From contig NZ_CP017562.2 in NCBI RefSeq assembly GCF_001865575.2, positions 1 through 64,000 on the forward strand: 64,000 nucleotides of DNA. Direction: 5' to 3'. How positions within the stretch are numbered: the stretch's first letter is position 1; every line of letters starts with the position of its first letter. The DNA comes from Paraburkholderia sprentiae WSM5005. Lineage in GTDB: Bacteria > Pseudomonadota > Gammaproteobacteria > Burkholderiales > Burkholderiaceae. The position numbers were made by a program, and so were the translations under genes. This document shows positions 62,391 through 64,000 of this stretch, piece after piece. Below the pieces are notes generated by a model. That model did not search any database, was not told the DNA's origin, and saw only the letters and a list, made by a program, of their open reading frames with translations.

Positions 62391-63731
62391 TCAGAAGCCT
62401 GCGTCGATGGTGATCTTCGAGCCGTCGCTGAAGCGCTCGAGACGGAACGCGTGCGGATCGACGAGCGGTGCGTCACCGCTGACGAGGTCCGCCATCAGCC
62501 TGCCCGCGCCCGGCCCGATGCCGAAGCCGTGTCCCGAGAAACCGGTGCCGATGAACATGCCCGGCACACGCCCAACTCCGGAGATGACGGGAATCGCGTC
62601 CGGCGTCACGTCGATATATCCGGCCCACCGCTGCGCGATGCGCGCGCCCGCCAGCTGCGGAAACGCTTCGGTAAAGGCCTTGAGACCCTTGTCGACGTAA
62701 GACACCACGGGGTCCGGATCGAGCGTGCGAACATGCTCGAAGACCGTCGATTCGCTGAGCGCCCAGCGGCGCGGCCGCTTGAGTTCGTCGAAGAAACGCT
62801 TGCCGATCTGAATCTGCAGCGCGCCCATCTGGCTCTTCAATGCTTCGATGTATTTGAAGAAGAGGCGGAAGGAATCGGGCGTGAGATCAGCGTGCGTGCG
62901 CAAGCCGTATGCGACCGTGTAGCCGCCGTCCGCACGTTTGCGAAACGCAAATTCCTCGTTATTGGCGCTGCACGTGGGACCGCCTTCGAGCGGTTCGGTG
63001 CGCAGCACGGACGCACGCGTGAGCAGTTGCGGCAGCTCCACGCCGAGATTGCCGCAGAAATAGCGCGTCCATGCGCCGCCCGCCACGACGACCGCATCGC
63101 AGCGAATCGTCCCATGTTCGGTGACGACCGCGCTCGCGCGCCCGCCGCTCGTCTCGATGCCGCGCACCGCGCACGGCGTGAGAATGCTGACGCCCTTGCG
63201 TCGCAGCGCGTTGGCGATGGCGGGCGCGGCCTTTTGCGGTTCCGCGCGCGCATCGCCCGGCGTGAAGATGCCGCCCTTGAACGTCTGCGTCGCGCCGGGC
63301 AGCAGGCGTGAGACTTCATGCGTGTTCACTTCGCGCGTGTCGAAGGCATCGTCGCCTGCTATTTGACGAGCGCGCTTCAGCCAGTCACGGTGACGTTCGA
63401 GCACGGCGTCATTGTTCGATACGTATAGGATGCCGCACTGGTTGAAGCCGGTGTCGACGCCGAGCGTTCTGTCGAGCGTGCGCCAGATCTTGAGGCTTTC
63501 GATGCTCAGCAGAAATTCGCGGGGATCGCGCCGTGTCACGCGCACCCAGCCCCAGTTGCGGCTCGACTGCTCGCCCGCGATGTGCCCCTTCTCGCACAGC
63601 GCGACGGACAGCCCTTTTTCGTGCAGCGCAAGCGCCGTTGATACGCCGATGATGCCGCCGCCGATCACGACCACATCGGCGCGTTCGGGCAGCTTGATAT
63701 CGTCGGCGACGGTGTCGACTTTAGGACCCAT
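62391..63731 (-). CDS. FAD-dependent oxidoreductase (DAO family)
   Basis: A 446-residue D-amino-acid-oxidase/glycine-oxidase-type flavoprotein. The N-terminal ADVVVIGGGIIGVSTALALHEKG binds FAD; EQSSRNWGWVRVTRRDPREF and the C-terminal GMFIGTGFSGHGFGIGPGAGRLMADL are typical of the DadA/opine-oxidase branch. It probably oxidises an amine or imino acid taken up by the adjacent ABC transporter. ATG 63731 is preferred to TTG 63743. Confidence 0.9.
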   Translation of the reverse strand: MGPKVDTVADDIKLPERADVVVIGGGIIGVSTALALHEKGLSVALCEKGHIAGEQSSRNWGWVRVTRRDPREFLLSIESLKIWRTLDRTLGVDTGFNQCGILYVSNNDAVLERHRDWLKRARQIAGDDAFDTREVNTHEVSRLLPGATQTFKGGIFTPGDARAEPQKAAPAIANALRRKGVSILTPCAVRGIETSGGRASAVVTEHGTIRCDAVVVAGGAWTRYFCGNLGVELPQLLTRASVLRTEPLEGGPTCSANNEEFAFRKRADGGYTVAYGLRTHADLTPDSFRLFFKYIEALKSQMGALQIQIGKRFFDELKRPRRWALSESTVFEHVRTLDPDPVVSYVDKGLKAFTEAFPQLAGARIAQRWAGYIDVTPDAIPVISGVGRVPGMFIGTGFSGHGFGIGPGAGRLMADLVSGDAPLVDPHAFRLERFSDGSKITIDAGF

Positions 63732-63754
63732 GGTTTCTTTCAACGAAGTGAGAG

Positions 63755-64000
63755 TTACGGACGACGCTCGGCCACGGCCGCCGTCTGCGGTTGCAGCGCT
63801 TCTTCAGCGTGCACGTTGCGCCCGGCGCGCGATATCTTCTGCTGGCGCGCGGCGGGATTGATGAAGCGATTGGTCCAGCGGTCCAGATGATTGATCGCGT
63901 GCGTGAGCGGCACGGTGATGAGCAGATACACGGCGCCTGCCGCGACGAGCGGCGACAGGTTGGCCGTATTGACCGCCGCGTTCTGCCCGATGGTGAACAG
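63755..64000 (-). CDS. Amino-acid ABC transporter permease, 3' end (partial)
   Basis: The minus-strand frame runs through the window edge and encodes the last 81 residues: a HisM/GlnP-type C-terminus with LVAAGAVYLLITVPLTHAIN and LDRWTNRFINPAARQQK, then a 30-residue tail. It lies 23 bp upstream of the FAD oxidoreductase, so uptake and oxidation are linked. The start is outside the window. Confidence 0.85.
   Translation of the reverse strand: MFTIGQNAAVNTANLSPLVAAGAVYLLITVPLTHAINHLDRWTNRFINPAARQQKISRAGRNVHAEEALQPQTAAVAERRP

Noticed and set aside
1..64000. tRNA, rRNA, CRISPR arrays, insertion sequences and prophage genes
   Set aside because: None seen: no transposase motifs, no repeat-spacer pattern, no cloverleaf recognised. 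A covariance-model scan could still find small RNAs.

Overview
The window looks like the start of a secondary chromosome (or chromid) of a Burkholderiaceae bacterium, most likely Paraburkholderia. The evidence is high GC content, a Rep_3-type initiator gene beginning at base 1, a convergent parA-parB pair, and four copies of the palindrome TTTATGCGCATAAA, which resembles the parS type of Burkholderia secondary replicons. The genus is an inference from gene content; no rRNA or tRNA gene was found to test it.

Layout. 1-3.9 kb: replication and partition (repA, parB, parA, parS). 3.9-10.1 kb: ArsC-like reductase, an orphan sulfonate-binding protein, a gntP permease pseudogene, an ECF sigma/zinc-finger anti-sigma pair with a divergent 44-aa secreted peptide, three evenly spaced DnaA boxes, an FMN reductase and a stress-type protein with a collagen-like middle. 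10.1-15 kb: a hybrid histidine kinase divergent from a CheY-CheC-diguanylate cyclase operon. 15.2-31.8 kb: a hopanoid locus with hpnD-hpnE-shc-hpnG, mlaA-hpnN, hpnM, hpnH-ispH, hpnB and hpnA, interrupted by a frameshifted peptidoglycan-amidase/immunity-like gene pair. 31.9-36.6 kb: acylphosphatase, EgtD-like methyltransferase, RarD-like permease, Mpo1-like protein, Crp-family regulator and a secreted Ala/Lys-rich protein. 36.7-41.8 kb: a GGDEF-EAL protein beside a siaABCD-type operon whose SiaA carries CBS domains. 42-48 kb: nuclease, AcpA-type phosphoesterase, acetyltransferase and TAXI-type binding protein. 48.2-59 kb: accessory genes, comprising a LysR-controlled hydrolase/dehydrogenase cluster, two unknown genes, a PLP decarboxylase and a 1064-aa BTAD-AAA regulator with a DUF4242 protein. 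59-61.7 kb: gene remnants. 61.7-64 kb: SDR, FAD oxidoreductase and the 3' end of an amino-acid ABC permease gene.

How the genes work together. HpnD, HpnE and Shc convert farnesyl diphosphate to hopene; HpnH and HpnG extend it with an adenosine-derived ribose; IspH supplies isoprenoid precursor. HpnN (inner membrane RND), HpnM (MlaC-like, periplasm) and MlaA (outer-membrane lipoprotein) sit together and could form a trans-envelope hopanoid route. Two separate modules (CheY/CheC/DGC and SiaABCD plus GGDEF-EAL) put cyclic-di-GMP synthesis under phosphorylation control.

The strongest leads for something new are the HpnN-HpnM-MlaA arrangement, the CBS-type SiaABCD operon, the CheY-CheC-DGC operon, the phased DnaA boxes, the parS site overlapping the parB ribosome binding site, and the decayed effector/immunity pair.
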